Origin: JASLDZ01 sp965199975
GTDB lineage: Bacteria > Pseudomonadota > Alphaproteobacteria > Caulobacterales > Caulobacteraceae
Length of the DNA stretch: 64,000 nucleotides
Assembly: GCA_965199975.1 (NCBI GenBank)
Contig: OZ241340.1
Coordinates: 1,550,001 to 1,614,000 of the forward strand
Direction: 5' to 3'
Under the pieces are notes generated by a model. The model was not told the DNA's origin. It saw only the letters and a program-made list of their open reading frames with translations, and made no database searches. The position numbers and the translations under genes were made by a program. The stretch's first letter is position 1; each line of letters opens with the position of its first letter. Shown piece by piece: positions 8,292 to 14,219 of the stretch.

Positions 8292-8504
8292 ATGGACACC
8301 CTCCTCACCCGCATGGGCGACTTCGGCCGCGGCGGCTGGCGCCCGGCGCTCGGCTGGGCGCTGACGCCGTGCGTGCTCTACGACTTCATCGGAGGCCCCT
8401 GGCTGCGCCGCCCGGCCGACGCCGCCGAACTGGTGGCGCTGATCGCCGCCGCGGGGGCGCTCGTCGCCGCACGCACGGTGGAGAAGGCGAGGGGGCTCGC
8501 ATGA
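8292..8504 (+). CDS. Small holin-like membrane protein
   Basis: 70 aa with two hydrophobic stretches, about residues 16-33 (RPALGWALTPCVLYDFIG) and 44-61 (AELVALIAAAGALVAART), and a basic C-terminus. The 'GWRPALGWAL' opening is typical of the small 3TM-type holins of GTAs and phages. Its stop overlaps the ATG of the endolysin (ATGA), the normal holin-endolysin order. Holins time lysis by permeabilising the inner membrane and releasing the endolysin. The function is inferred mainly from size, membrane segments and position; sequence similarity is modest. Confidence 0.65.
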   Translation: MDTLLTRMGDFGRGGWRPALGWALTPCVLYDFIGGPWLRRPADAAELVALIAAAGALVAARTVEKARGLA

Positions 8505-8935
8505 CCGACCCCAAGCTCGAAGCCCTGCTGCGCCGTCACGAAGGCGTGCGGCTCAAGCCCTACCGCGACACCGTCGGCAAGCTCACCATCGGCGTCGGCC
8601 GCAACCTCGACGACGTGGGCATCACGCCCGACGAGGCCACGGTGCTGCTGCGCACCGACATCGACCGCACCGCGGCCGCCCTCGACACGGCCTTGCCGTG
8701 GTGGAGCTCGCTGGAGCCGGCGCGGCGGCGCGTGCTGATGGACATGGCCTTCAACCTGGGCGTGCCCGGCCTCCTGGCCTTCAAGCTGACGCTGGCGGCG
8801 GTGCGCGACAGCTGCTTCGACGAGGCGGCGACCCGCATGCTGCAGTCGCGCTGGGCCACGCAGGTGGGCAGGCGGGCGCAGGAGATGGCGCAGGCCATGC
8901 GCACGGGCCTCGACCCCAAGGCGCCGCGCGCATGA
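8501..8935 (+). CDS. Phage-type endolysin, T4-like lysozyme (GH24)
   Basis: A 144-aa muramidase that cleaves the MurNAc-GlcNAc bond of peptidoglycan. The GH24 catalytic triad is visible with T4-lysozyme spacing: Glu14 (RRHEG), Asp23 (PYRDTVG) and Thr29 (KLTIGVGRNL). The second-lobe motif RRRVLMDMAFNLG is also present. There is no signal peptide or SAR-type anchor, so it should be cytoplasmic until a holin acts, which agrees with the holin-like gene immediately upstream. The start overlaps the holin stop and the stop overlaps the next gene's ATG, giving tight translational coupling. Confidence 0.93.
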   Translation: MTDPKLEALLRRHEGVRLKPYRDTVGKLTIGVGRNLDDVGITPDEATVLLRTDIDRTAAALDTALPWWSSLEPARRRVLMDMAFNLGVPGLLAFKLTLAAVRDSCFDEAATRMLQSRWATQVGRRAQEMAQAMRTGLDPKAPRA

Positions 8936-9387
8936 CCGGCGCCGCGCTCCTCGCTTTTTTGCTGCGCCACGAGGCGCTGCTCGGCTGGGCGGCCGTGCTG
9001 GCGGGGGCTGCGCTCGTCGGCGGCGTGCTCATGCACCACGCCGACGCGCCGGCGCTCGCCCACGCCCGCGCGCAAGCCGCGGCCGCCCAGGGGGCCGCCC
9101 GCGTACAGGCCGCGCAGACCGCCATCGTCCAGGGGGCGAGCGACGCCCTCGCCACCGCCGCCGGCCGCGAGACCGCAGCCGTCCGCCATTCGGAGACCTC
9201 CGCCCATGCCGTCGAGACCGCGCCCGGCGCCGCTGCGCCGCTTCCTGCTGACGTGCTCGCTGGCTGGGCTCGCGGCGTCGACGGCCTGCGCGACGAGGCC
9301 GCCCGCACCCGTGCCGACGCTCTCCCTGCCGGTGGCGGCGAGCCTGCGCGCGCCGTGCCCGCGACCGGAACGCCCGGCGGCGCCTGA
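8932..9387 (+). CDS. Rz-like inner-membrane spanin
   Basis: 151 aa. A short N-terminal cytoplasmic arm precedes one transmembrane helix at about residues 14-35 (ALLGWAAVLAGAALVGGVLM). A long Ala/Gln/Arg-rich, probably helical or coiled-coil periplasmic region follows. This is the Rz topology. A second ORF with a lipoprotein-like start begins inside it in the +1 frame, the classic Rz/Rz1 embedded arrangement. Spanins fuse the inner and outer membranes in the last step of lysis. Sequence conservation in spanins is very low, so the call depends on architecture and gene order: holin, endolysin, Rz, Rz1. Confidence 0.65.
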   Translation: MTGAALLAFLLRHEALLGWAAVLAGAALVGGVLMHHADAPALAHARAQAAAAQGAARVQAAQTAIVQGASDALATAAGRETAAVRHSETSAHAVETAPGAAAPLPADVLAGWARGVDGLRDEAARTRADALPAGGGEPARAVPATGTPGGA

Positions 9388-9541
9388 CGTGGGCGCCCTG
9401 GCGGCCTTCTCGGTGCGCCAGGAGGCGGCGATCAGCGTGTGCGAGGCGCGCAAGGACGCGGCGGTCGGCGTGATCGACGCCGCCAACGTCGCGCTGCACG
9501 CGCTCGCCGAGCCGCCGGTCCGCCGCCGTTGGCTGAAGTGA
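9206..9541 (+). CDS. Rz1-like outer-membrane lipoprotein spanin, overlapping Rz in another frame
   Basis: 111 aa, starting inside the Rz-like gene (182-bp overlap, +1 frame) and running 154 bp past it. The N-terminus is an export signal (RRFLLTCSLAGLAASTAC) with a lipobox-like S-T-A-C and candidate lipidated Cys28. The mature protein starts with a Pro-rich stretch (RPPAPVP), both Rz1 traits. It is longer than lambda Rz1, which is not unusual for overlapping spanins. The lipobox is weak (Ser at -3 rather than Leu). Independent support that this frame is used comes from its continuation beyond the Rz stop with an otherwise ordinary coding composition. Confidence 0.6.
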   Translation: MPSRPRPAPLRRFLLTCSLAGLAASTACATRPPAPVPTLSLPVAASLRAPCPRPERPAAPDVGALAAFSVRQEAAISVCEARKDAAVGVIDAANVALHALAEPPVRRRWLK

Positions 9542-9625
9542 CGCGGCCTTTCGCCCGGCTGCGCGGGCGCAGCGATCTCGCCTGCGCCGCCCCGTTTGCG
9601 CCTGGAGCGGAGGCTGCACTTTACA

Positions 9626-9653
9626 CCTTGCACCTGAATTCGAAGGTGCAAGG
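9626..9653. promoter_or_regulatory. 10-bp perfect inverted repeat upstream of the carboxylase gene
   Basis: CCTTGCACCT - 8 nt - AGGTGCAAGG, ending 92 bp before the carboxylase ATG in the 204-bp gap after the lysis cassette. No T-tract follows, so an operator (TTGCA-N14-TGCAA) is as likely as a terminator. Short-chain acyl-CoA regulators of alphaproteobacteria recognise TTTGCAAA-type half sites, as I recall, so a propionyl-CoA-responsive operator is a reasonable guess. Nothing else of note is seen in the gap. Confidence 0.45.
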
Positions 9654-9745
9654 CGGGCGGCGGGATCGCGGCGGGCTGTCGACCCTCGCCAGTTCGGCGG
9701 GCGGGGCGGTTTGCGCAAGCTGAGACTGATCGCTACTCACCGGGC

Positions 9746-11737
9746 ATGTTTTCCAAGATCCTGATCGCCAACCGCGGCGAGATCGCGGTGCGAATCATCA
9801 AGACCTGCCGGCGGATGGGGATCGCCACCGTGGTGGTCTATTCGGAGGCCGATGCTGGCTCGCTGGCGGTGGAGATGGCCGACGAGGCGGTGGCCATAGG
9901 GCCTCCGCCGGCGGCGCAGAGCTACCTCGTGGCCGACAAGATCATCGCCGCGGCCAAGGAGACGGGCGCGCAGGCCATCCACCCGGGCTTCGGCTTCCTC
10001 TCCGAGCGGGCCGACTTCGCGCAGCGGTGCAAGGACGAGGGGATCGTCTTCATCGGCCCCAACGCCCACGCCATCGAGGCTATGGGCGACAAGATCGCAT
10101 CGAAGAAGTTCGCCGCCGCCGCCGGCGTCTCCACCGTGCCGGGCCACATGGGCGAGATCGACAACGCCGCGCAGGCGGTGCGCATCGCGGGCGAGATCGG
10201 CTACCCGGTGATGATCAAGGCCTCGGCCGGGGGCGGCGGCAAGGGCATCCGGGTGGCTTATTCCGACGCCGAGGTGGAGGAGGGCTTCCCCGCCGTGAAG
10301 GGCGAGGCGCTGGGCGCCTTCGGGGACGACCGCACCTTCATCGAGAAGTTCATCGAGAGCCCGCGCCACATCGAGATCCAGGTGCTGGGCGACAAGCACG
10401 GGCACGTCGTCCACCTGTTCGAGCGCGAATGCTCGATCCAGCGGCGCAACCAGAAGGTCGTGGAGGAGGCGCCCAGCCCCCTGCTCGACCCCGACACGCG
10501 GGCGAAGATGGGCGCGCAGGCGGTCGCCCTCGCCAAGGCCGTGGATTACGACAGCGCCGGCACCGTCGAGTTCGTGGCGGGGCAGGACAAGAGCTTCTTC
10601 TTCCTGGAGATGAACACCCGCCTGCAGGTGGAGCATCCGGTCACCGAGCTGATCACGGGCCTGGACCTCGTCGAGCAGATGATCCGGGTGGCGGCCGGCG
10701 AGCCCCTGGCGTTCGGGCAGGACGACCTGAAGATCGACGGCTGGGCCATCGAGAGCCGCATCTACGCCGAGGACCCCTATCGCGGCTTCCTGCCCTCCAT
10801 CGGCCGGCTGCAGCGCTACCGCACGCCCCCCGAGGGCGAGCACGGCGGCGTGCGGGTGCGCAACGACACCGGCGTACGCGAGGGCGACGAGATCTCGATG
10901 TTCTACGACCCCATGATCGCCAAGCTGTGCGCCTGGGGGCCGACCCGCGAGGCGGCGGTGGATGGCATGGCGGCGGCGCTGGAGGGCTCGGTGATCGAGG
11001 GCCTGGGCCACAACACCCCCTTCCTCTCGGCGGTGATGGACCAGCCTCGCTTCCGCGAGGGCCGCCTCTCCACCAGCTACATCAAGGACGAGTTTCCCGA
11101 GGGCTTCCACGGCCTGGAGCCCGACGCCTTCCAGCGCGACGTGCTGAGCGCCGTGGCCGCCTGGGCGCACACGCTGCAGGCCGCCCGCGCCCGCCCCGCC
11201 GGGAGCGCCGCGCGCCCGCGCGACGAGTGGATCGTGGTGCAGGGCGGCGAGCGCCGAGGCGTGCGGCTGAGCCGCGAGGGCGAGGCGCTGAACGTGCAGT
11301 TCACCGACGAGGGCCGCACCGTCGCCTTGTCCGACGTCGCCTGGCGGCCGGGCCTGCCGCTGTTGTCCGGCCGGCTGGACGGGCGCGCCTTCTCGGCCAT
11401 CGTCCATCCCGCGGCCGAGGGGTGGGTGGTGCGCCACCGCGCCGCCCGCGCGCGGGTGATGGTGCTCAGCCCCCGCTCGGCCGAGCTGCACGCCAAGCTG
11501 CCGCCCAAGCGCGCCGCCGACACCGCCAAGCTGATCGCCTCGCCCATGCCGGGGCTGGTGGTGTCGGTGTCGGTGTCGCCCGGCCAGGAGGTCAAGGCGG
11601 GCGAGCCCGTGGCGGTGATCGAGGCCATGAAGATGCAGAACCTCCTGCGCGCCGAGCGCGACGGCGTGGTCAAGACCGTGGGCGTCAAGGCCGGCGACAG
11701 CGTCGCCGCCGACGAGGTGCTGGTGGAGTTCGCGTGA
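9746..11737 (+). CDS. pccA: Propionyl-/acetyl-CoA carboxylase, biotin carboxylase + biotin carrier subunit
   Basis: A 663-aa alpha subunit. It holds a biotin carboxylase domain (MFSKILIANRGEIAVRIIKTC; ATP-grasp loop KASAGGGGKGI near residues 160-170; RLQVEHPVTE). A middle segment follows, and then a C-terminal biotinyl domain with the EAMKM motif whose biotin-accepting lysine is residue 629. It carboxylates biotin for transfer to an acyl-CoA by a beta subunit that is not in this window. With methylmalonyl-CoA mutase encoded 2.4 kb away on the other strand, propionyl-CoA is the likeliest substrate. A 3-methylcrotonyl-CoA carboxylase alpha subunit has the same layout and cannot be excluded from sequence alone. 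Confidence 0.85.
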   Translation: MFSKILIANRGEIAVRIIKTCRRMGIATVVVYSEADAGSLAVEMADEAVAIGPPPAAQSYLVADKIIAAAKETGAQAIHPGFGFLSERADFAQRCKDEGIVFIGPNAHAIEAMGDKIASKKFAAAAGVSTVPGHMGEIDNAAQAVRIAGEIGYPVMIKASAGGGGKGIRVAYSDAEVEEGFPAVKGEALGAFGDDRTFIEKFIESPRHIEIQVLGDKHGHVVHLFERECSIQRRNQKVVEEAPSPLLDPDTRAKMGAQAVALAKAVDYDSAGTVEFVAGQDKSFFFLEMNTRLQVEHPVTELITGLDLVEQMIRVAAGEPLAFGQDDLKIDGWAIESRIYAEDPYRGFLPSIGRLQRYRTPPEGEHGGVRVRNDTGVREGDEISMFYDPMIAKLCAWGPTREAAVDGMAAALEGSVIEGLGHNTPFLSAVMDQPRFREGRLSTSYIKDEFPEGFHGLEPDAFQRDVLSAVAAWAHTLQAARARPAGSAARPRDEWIVVQGGERRGVRLSREGEALNVQFTDEGRTVALSDVAWRPGLPLLSGRLDGRAFSAIVHPAAEGWVVRHRAARARVMVLSPRSAELHAKLPPKRAADTAKLIASPMPGLVVSVSVSPGQEVKAGEPVAVIEAMKMQNLLRAERDGVVKTVGVKAGDSVAADEVLVEFA

Positions 11738-12237
11738 CGCCGCCCGCGGCCGCCGCGCCTGCGCGCCGCCGCGCCCAGACCGCCGGGCTCCTGCGCCAGC
11801 TGCTCAGCCCGCGGGGTAGGCTGCGCCGGCGCGGCTTCTGGCTCACCGGGCTGGCGTTCGTCGTCTTCCTGGTCGTGATCATCTACGTCAGCGCGCCGCT
11901 GGCGCAGTTCTTCGCTGGCGCGGCCGTACGCTCGGCCAGGGCCACGGCGGCCCGCATCGCGCCCCTGCTGCTCGCGGCGGAACTGCTGCTGGCGTGGCCG
12001 GCCACCGCGGTGATGGTCAAACGCGGACACGACCGGGGCTACGGGGCCGCGCGGACCCTGGTGGTCTGGGGCGTGTTCCTGGGCTTGGGGCTCCTGGCCC
12101 CGGTGCTGCCGTTGGCGCCGCGGCTGTTCGTACAGGTGGCGATCCTGGCCTACCTCGTGGCCGACTACGGCTTCACGCCGGGCGTGCGCGGACCCAACGC
12201 CTACGGCGACGATCCCCGCCAGGTCGCGGTCGCATGA
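11734..12237 (+). CDS. DUF805 family membrane protein (first of a tandem pair)
   Basis: 167 aa with an Arg-rich N-terminus, RLRRRGFW before the first membrane helix, three to four hydrophobic segments, and the DUF805 hallmark VKRGHDRGYGA between helices 2 and 3. Family proteins are small inner-membrane proteins of unknown function. The GTG start overlaps the carboxylase stop (GTGA), and its own stop overlaps the next gene's ATG, so it is co-translated with both. A link to carboxylase function is not implied by the family. Confidence 0.75.
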   Translation: MTPPAAAAPARRRAQTAGLLRQLLSPRGRLRRRGFWLTGLAFVVFLVVIIYVSAPLAQFFAGAAVRSARATAARIAPLLLAAELLLAWPATAVMVKRGHDRGYGAARTLVVWGVFLGLGLLAPVLPLAPRLFVQVAILAYLVADYGFTPGVRGPNAYGDDPRQVAVA

Positions 12238-12650
12238 GCGGGGTCAGCCAGCTCTTCCTCAACGGCGCGGGGCGCATCGGGCGGCTGCCGTTCTGGCTGG
12301 GCGTGGGCGCGCTCCTGCTGGTGCTCGAGCTCTACGAGGCGGCGACGCCCGCGCCGGTGCAGCGCTGGACGGCGTGGCTGGCCGACCTGCTGCTGGTGTT
12401 CAGCGCCTGCGCGGTGATCGGCAAGCGGCTGCACGACCGCGGCCGCTCGGGCTGGTGGACGGCGCTGGTGCTGCTGGCCTTCGTCAACGTCTGGCCCGGG
12501 CCGCGCGGGCTGGGCTGGCTGTTCGCGCCGATCCTCCTGGCCGCGGTGGTCGACCTCGGCCTCCTCCCCGGGCAGGGACGCTTCAACCGCTACGGCCCCC
12601 GCCCGCGCCACCTTCCGACGCTGCGCGGGGCGCAGAAGGCCACGGCCTGA
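12234..12650 (+). CDS. DUF805 family membrane protein (second of a tandem pair)
   Basis: 138 aa. It shares the plan of the preceding protein: GRIGRLPFWLG before helix 1, then IGKRLHDRGRSGWW, the typical DUF805 K/R-x-H-D-R-G signature, and a C-terminal GQGRFNRYGP tail that is common in the family. It is closer to the DUF805 consensus than its neighbour. The start ATG overlaps the previous stop. The two genes look like an old tandem duplication that has diverged. Function unknown. Confidence 0.85.
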   Translation: MSGVSQLFLNGAGRIGRLPFWLGVGALLLVLELYEAATPAPVQRWTAWLADLLLVFSACAVIGKRLHDRGRSGWWTALVLLAFVNVWPGPRGLGWLFAPILLAAVVDLGLLPGQGRFNRYGPRPRHLPTLRGAQKATA

Positions 12651-12727
12651 CCCCGCCGCCTTCCTAGCGCCGATCTATCCACCCTCCTCCACGAAGGCCG
12701 TATCCTGCGGACCGTCGAGAGGCGCGG

Positions 12728-12740
12728 CCGGACTGTCCGG
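12728..12740. repeat. Palindromic 13-mer CCGGACTGTCCGG, copy 1
   Basis: Six-base arms around a single central T. An identical copy lies 76 bp downstream in the same convergent intergenic region between the DUF805 pair and lipB. Two identical palindromes in 250 bp of non-coding DNA suggest a protein-binding site; no known regulator is assigned. Confidence 0.5.
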
Positions 12741-12775
12741 TGGCGGAGTCCGGCGGCGAGAACGGGGAAAAACGC

Positions 12776-12883
12776 ATGCCGGTCAACGACTCCGCGTGTT
12801 CGACCGGACTGTCCGGACAGAACACGTATCGCGTGCGGATGTGCGGAGCGATCGCCTGCGTCGCCGGCCCGCTGCAGGCGTGA
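12776..12883 (+). CDS. Possible small ORF (35 aa) in the intergenic repeat region
   Basis: ATG-initiated frame MPVNDSACSTGLSGQNTYR... ending MCGAIACVAGPLQA, preceded by GGGG about 9 bases upstream. It contains three cysteines and crosses the second CCGGACTGTCCGG palindrome. It is too short for codon statistics to help and I do not recognise the peptide. A chance frame in GC-rich DNA is quite possible; it is listed because the 251-bp gap between convergent genes is otherwise empty. Confidence 0.25.
   Translation: MPVNDSACSTGLSGQNTYRVRMCGAIACVAGPLQA
12796..12825. repeat. Extended near-palindrome containing CCGGACTGTCCGG, copy 2
   Basis: The 13-mer at 12804-12816 is flanked by GTGTTC and GAACAC, giving a 30-nt interrupted palindrome: 6-bp outer arms, a 2/3-nt asymmetric gap, then 6-bp inner arms. 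It could form a hairpin in RNA or bind a dimeric protein. No poly-T follows, so a simple terminator is not favoured. Confidence 0.45.
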
Positions 12884-12901
12884 GCGGGGCGAAACGCGCA
12901 G

Positions 12902-13636
12902 TCACAGCGGCGGCGCGGCGGCCTGCACCGGGCCGAACACCTCGACGAAGGCGGCCTTCAGCGCCGCGTCCGCCTCGTCCATCGTGACGGGGCGCCCGAC
13001 GTCGACGAGGCTCGTCACCCCGTGGTCGCGAATGCCGCAGGGCACGATGCCGGCGAAGTGGGCCAGGTCGGGCTCGACGTTCAGGCTGATCCCGTGGAAG
13101 CTCGCCCAGCGGCGCACCTTCACGCCGATGGCCGCGATCTTGTCCTCGCGGGCCGCCACGCCCGGCGTGCGCCGCTCCACCCACACGCCCACGCGCCCCG
13201 GCCGCACCTCCCCCGCGACGTTGAAGGCCGCCAGCGCACGGATCACCCACCGCTCCAGCGCGCGCACATAGAGCCGCACGTCGCGTTTGCGCGCCGTCAG
13301 GTCGAGCATGACGTAGGCCACCCGCTGGCCGGGGCCGTGGTAGGTGAACTGCCCGCCGCGCCCGCTGGCGAACACCGGCAGGACGCCTGCGTCGAGCAGG
13401 TCCTCCGCCCGCGCCGAGACGCCGGCGGTGTAGAGCGGCGGGTGCTCCAAGAGCCACACGACCTCGCCCGCCTCGCCCGCGGCGATCGCCGCCGCGCGCG
13501 CCTCCATGGCCGCCACCGCTTCGGGGTAGCCGACGAGCCCAGGCGAGAGCGCCCAGCCGACCGCGCCGGCGTCGGTGCGCAGGAAGCGGGTGGGAACGGC
13601 CCCTTCGGCGGGAGCGCTTAACGTGGGCGCAAGCAT
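12902..13636 (-). CDS. lipB: Octanoyl-[acyl-carrier-protein]:protein N-octanoyltransferase LipB
   Basis: Transfers octanoyl from acyl carrier protein to the lipoyl domains of 2-oxoacid dehydrogenases and GcvH, the first step of lipoate synthesis. The 244-aa protein has the family signatures WLLEHPPLYTAG, GRGGQFTYHGPGQ (substrate loop), DKIAAIGVKVRRW with the catalytic lysine, FHGISLNV, and the acyl-accepting cysteine in GIVPCGI. The start is ATG. It is divergent from the FliN-like gene, with a 62-bp shared upstream region. Downstream it converges with the DUF805 genes. Confidence 0.95.
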   Translation of the reverse strand: MLAPTLSAPAEGAVPTRFLRTDAGAVGWALSPGLVGYPEAVAAMEARAAAIAAGEAGEVVWLLEHPPLYTAGVSARAEDLLDAGVLPVFASGRGGQFTYHGPGQRVAYVMLDLTARKRDVRLYVRALERWVIRALAAFNVAGEVRPGRVGVWVERRTPGVAAREDKIAAIGVKVRRWASFHGISLNVEPDLAHFAGIVPCGIRDHGVTSLVDVGRPVTMDEADAALKAAFVEVFGPVQAAAPPL

Positions 13637-13698
13637 GGCCGGGCCAATGTGGCCCCGACGCCGCCGCGGGCAAGCGGGGGCGGGGGAGCGTCGGTCGC

Positions 13699-13962
13699 GT
13701 GAGTCAGGTCTCGGCGGTCCAGGTGGAGATCTCGGTGGTGCTGGGGCGCTCCACCCTGCCCATGGCGCAGCTCCTGCGCATGGGCCGGGGCGCTGTGATC
13801 CCGCTCGACGCGGGCGAGCGCGACGAGGTGTGGATCCTGGCCAACAACCATCCCGTGGCGCGCGGCGAGATTCAGATCAGCGACGACAAGATCGCCATCA
13901 CCGTAACCGGCCCCGCCAACGTTTACGACTACCTGGCGGGCGGCCAGGCCAAGGCGGCGTAG
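13699..13962 (+). CDS. fliN: Flagellar motor switch protein FliN (short form)
   Basis: An 87-aa SpoA-domain protein: VQVEISVVLGRSTLPMAQLLRMGRGAVIPLD followed by ILANNHPVARGEIQI and ITVTGPANVYDYL. These match the C-terminal FliN core that forms the bottom of the flagellar C-ring and switches rotation with FliM and FliG. The N-terminal extension usual in enterobacterial FliN is missing, as in other short alphaproteobacterial versions. The start is GTG with GGGGGAG about 11 bases upstream. No other flagellar gene is nearby. A type-III-secretion SpoA protein is an unlikely alternative. Confidence 0.85.
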   Translation: MSQVSAVQVEISVVLGRSTLPMAQLLRMGRGAVIPLDAGERDEVWILANNHPVARGEIQISDDKIAITVTGPANVYDYLAGGQAKAA

Positions 13963-14016
13963 AGGCCGCTTCCCACGCCCCTTCGCGTTTGCTACCTCCC
14001 CCGCCTCCGGGCGCGA

Positions 14017-14101
14017 GCGGTCGTGGCGGAATTGGTAGACGCGCAGCGTTGAGGTCGCTGTGGGGCGACCCGTGGAAGTTCGAGTCTTCTCGACCGCACC
14101 A
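14017..14101 (+). tRNA. tRNA-Leu (anticodon GAG), CCA encoded
   Basis: 85 nt. The acceptor stem GCGGTCG pairs perfectly with CGACCGC, followed by A and an encoded CCA. The D-loop is AATTGGTAGA, the anticodon stem CAGCG/CGCTG encloses TTGAGGT (anticodon GAG at 14051-14053), there is a long variable arm typical of leucine tRNAs, and the T-arm contains GTTCGAGTC. It decodes CUU/CUC. A perfect terminator-like hairpin follows 16 bp later. Confidence 0.97.
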
Positions 14102-14117
14102 GCCTTATGAGACCCCG

Positions 14118-14141
14118 CGGCCCGCCCTCACCGGCGGGCCG
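14118..14141 (+). terminator. Intrinsic terminator-like hairpin after tRNA-Leu(GAG)
   Basis: CGGCCCGCC - CTCACC - GGCGGGCCG: a perfect 9-bp GC stem with a 6-nt loop, followed by TTCTCGT. The T-tract is weak, but the stem and its position just after the tRNA fit a terminator. Confidence 0.65.
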
Positions 14142-14219
14142 TTCTCGTCTGCGTGGCACCATGGCCCGCCCTTTGCGGCGCGGGGGAGAGCGCTGTCTCG
14201 GCGCCCCGGTACGGCACAC

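Noticed and set aside
7435..9541. Intact or remnant prophage
   Set aside because: Only fibre-like and lysis genes are present, with no structural, replication or integration genes and core metabolic genes on both sides; a stand-alone module is a better description.
9737..11491. Long minus-strand frame opposite the biotin carboxylase
   Set aside because: Antisense shadow; composition and lack of motifs contrast with the complete carboxylase on the plus strand.
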